Part shown: piece by piece, positions 5,049 to 5,582 of the stretch
Layout of the letters: the number at the start of each line of letters is the position of its first letter
Numbering within the stretch: position 1 is the first letter of the stretch
NCBI GenBank assembly: GCA_947442115.1
Contig: CANEVK010000189.1
Coordinates: 1-5,582, forward strand
DNA: 5,582 bases
Origin: Bacteriovoracaceae bacterium
Lineage (GTDB): Bacteria > Bdellovibrionota > Bacteriovoracia > Bacteriovoracales > Bacteriovoracaceae
Direction: 5' to 3'
The notes under the pieces: model-generated
Seen by the model: only the letters and a program-made list of their open reading frames with translations
Databases searched by the model: none
Told to the model about the DNA's origin: nothing
Program-made: the position numbers and the translations under genes

Positions 5049-5582
5049 TTATTGTAATTTCGTCATAGGCTTTAATTGGCAATAAAATTTTATGAATATT
5101 GTACTTAGAATGAATCCCCAATAGACATTAAGGTTCCAGTCCCAGGCCAAGATTTGAGTGTTGATATAGACACCACTCATCCCAACGGCATAGGCTCCAA
5201 CGACCACGGCCGGTGTAAGCCTATACATGAACCATTTTTTCAAAATAACTTTTGTAGCAAAAAGGGCGAGAAGCGATCCGCCTGTCCAAGACTGAGCTCT
5301 TAAGCCTAAAAGGAGAAGCCCATCACTTTTTGAAGCAATGAGTGCAACGGTTAAAATGAGAGAGGCAATCACAATTGAATCAATGAAACTATAAAATTTC
5401 ATTTTTTTAGCATCACGATTTGGAAAGATGTCATTGTATAAAGTGGCACACAAAGCATTAATTGTGGAATCCAAAACACTCATCGTAGCAGCTAGAACAC
5501 CTGCAACCATGATCCCTCTAAGTCCTGTAGGGAAGTAGTTGACAATAAAGTGAGGGAAGAGGTGATCAGCATTGGGTACAGA
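5049..5582 (-). CDS. Sodium:solute symporter (SSS family), C-terminal part, cut by the window edge
   Basis: The last 177 residues of an inner-membrane Na+-coupled transporter; the start lies beyond the right edge and the stop TAA is at 5051-5049. The first visible block is a loop and helix of SSS type: FPHFIVNYFPTGLRGIMVAG (local 9-28), then VLAATMSVLDSTINALCATL (local 29-48) and NDIF. This is the helix that lines the conserved sodium site, equivalent to TM8 of vSGLT. Four further hydrophobic segments follow (roughly local 67-84, 90-115, 123-141 and 154-169), ending with a short charged tail. At the Na2 site the first hydroxyl residue is kept (local Ser35), but the next is Val36 where Ser or Thr is usual. 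The substrate cannot be deduced from this part. Any regulation lies outside the window. Confidence 0.85.
   Translation of the reverse strand, partial: SVPNADHLFPHFIVNYFPTGLRGIMVAGVLAATMSVLDSTINALCATLYNDIFPNRDAKKMKFYSFIDSIVIASLILTVALIASKSDGLLLLGLRAQSWTGGSLLALFATKVILKKWFMYRLTPAVVVGAYAVGMSGVYINTQILAWDWNLNVYWGFILSTIFIKFYCQLKPMTKLQ

Overview
The window is AT-rich by eye and gene-dense. It reads as chromosomal sequence from a Gram-negative bacterium: there is a Sec-exported protease, a lipoprotein with a SOUL domain, and the end of a sodium/solute symporter. The A/T-rich codon use, the TTG start, an exported subtilisin-like protease and a candidate sigma-28 promoter would fit a Bdellovibrio-like predator (Bacteriovoracales). 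That placement is an inference, since no marker gene is present.

Layout from left to right. Positions 1-87 hold the last 28 codons of an unidentified gene, followed by a stem-loop. Positions 88-228 form the leader of the next gene and contain a good match to the sigma-28 (FliA) promoter consensus. Positions 229-2028 encode an exported S8-family serine protease with all three catalytic residues and a helical, partly TPR-like C-terminal extension. A convergent class I methyltransferase on the minus strand (2062-3084) meets it across 33 bases that hold a hairpin able to serve both strands. A 116-base divergent intergenic region with an inverted repeat separates the methyltransferase from a plus-strand pair: a SOUL lipoprotein (3201-3812) and a DHRS12-like short-chain dehydrogenase (3802-4698), which overlap by 11 bases and are followed by a small terminator-like hairpin. 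Positions 4699-5048 contain no recognisable large gene. On the minus strand, downstream of the symporter, this stretch holds two or three short reading frames, one behind a strong ribosome binding site. Positions 5049-5582 are the C-terminal part of an SSS-family sodium:solute symporter that runs off the right edge.

Only the SOUL and dehydrogenase genes are clearly cotranscribed. The other genes appear to be independent units. The points most worth following up are the sigma-28-like promoter on the protease, the histidine-free SOUL lipoprotein paired with a dehydrogenase whose usual active-site Asn is Gln, and the small coupled reading frames after the symporter. I found no mobile element, CRISPR array, tRNA or rRNA.
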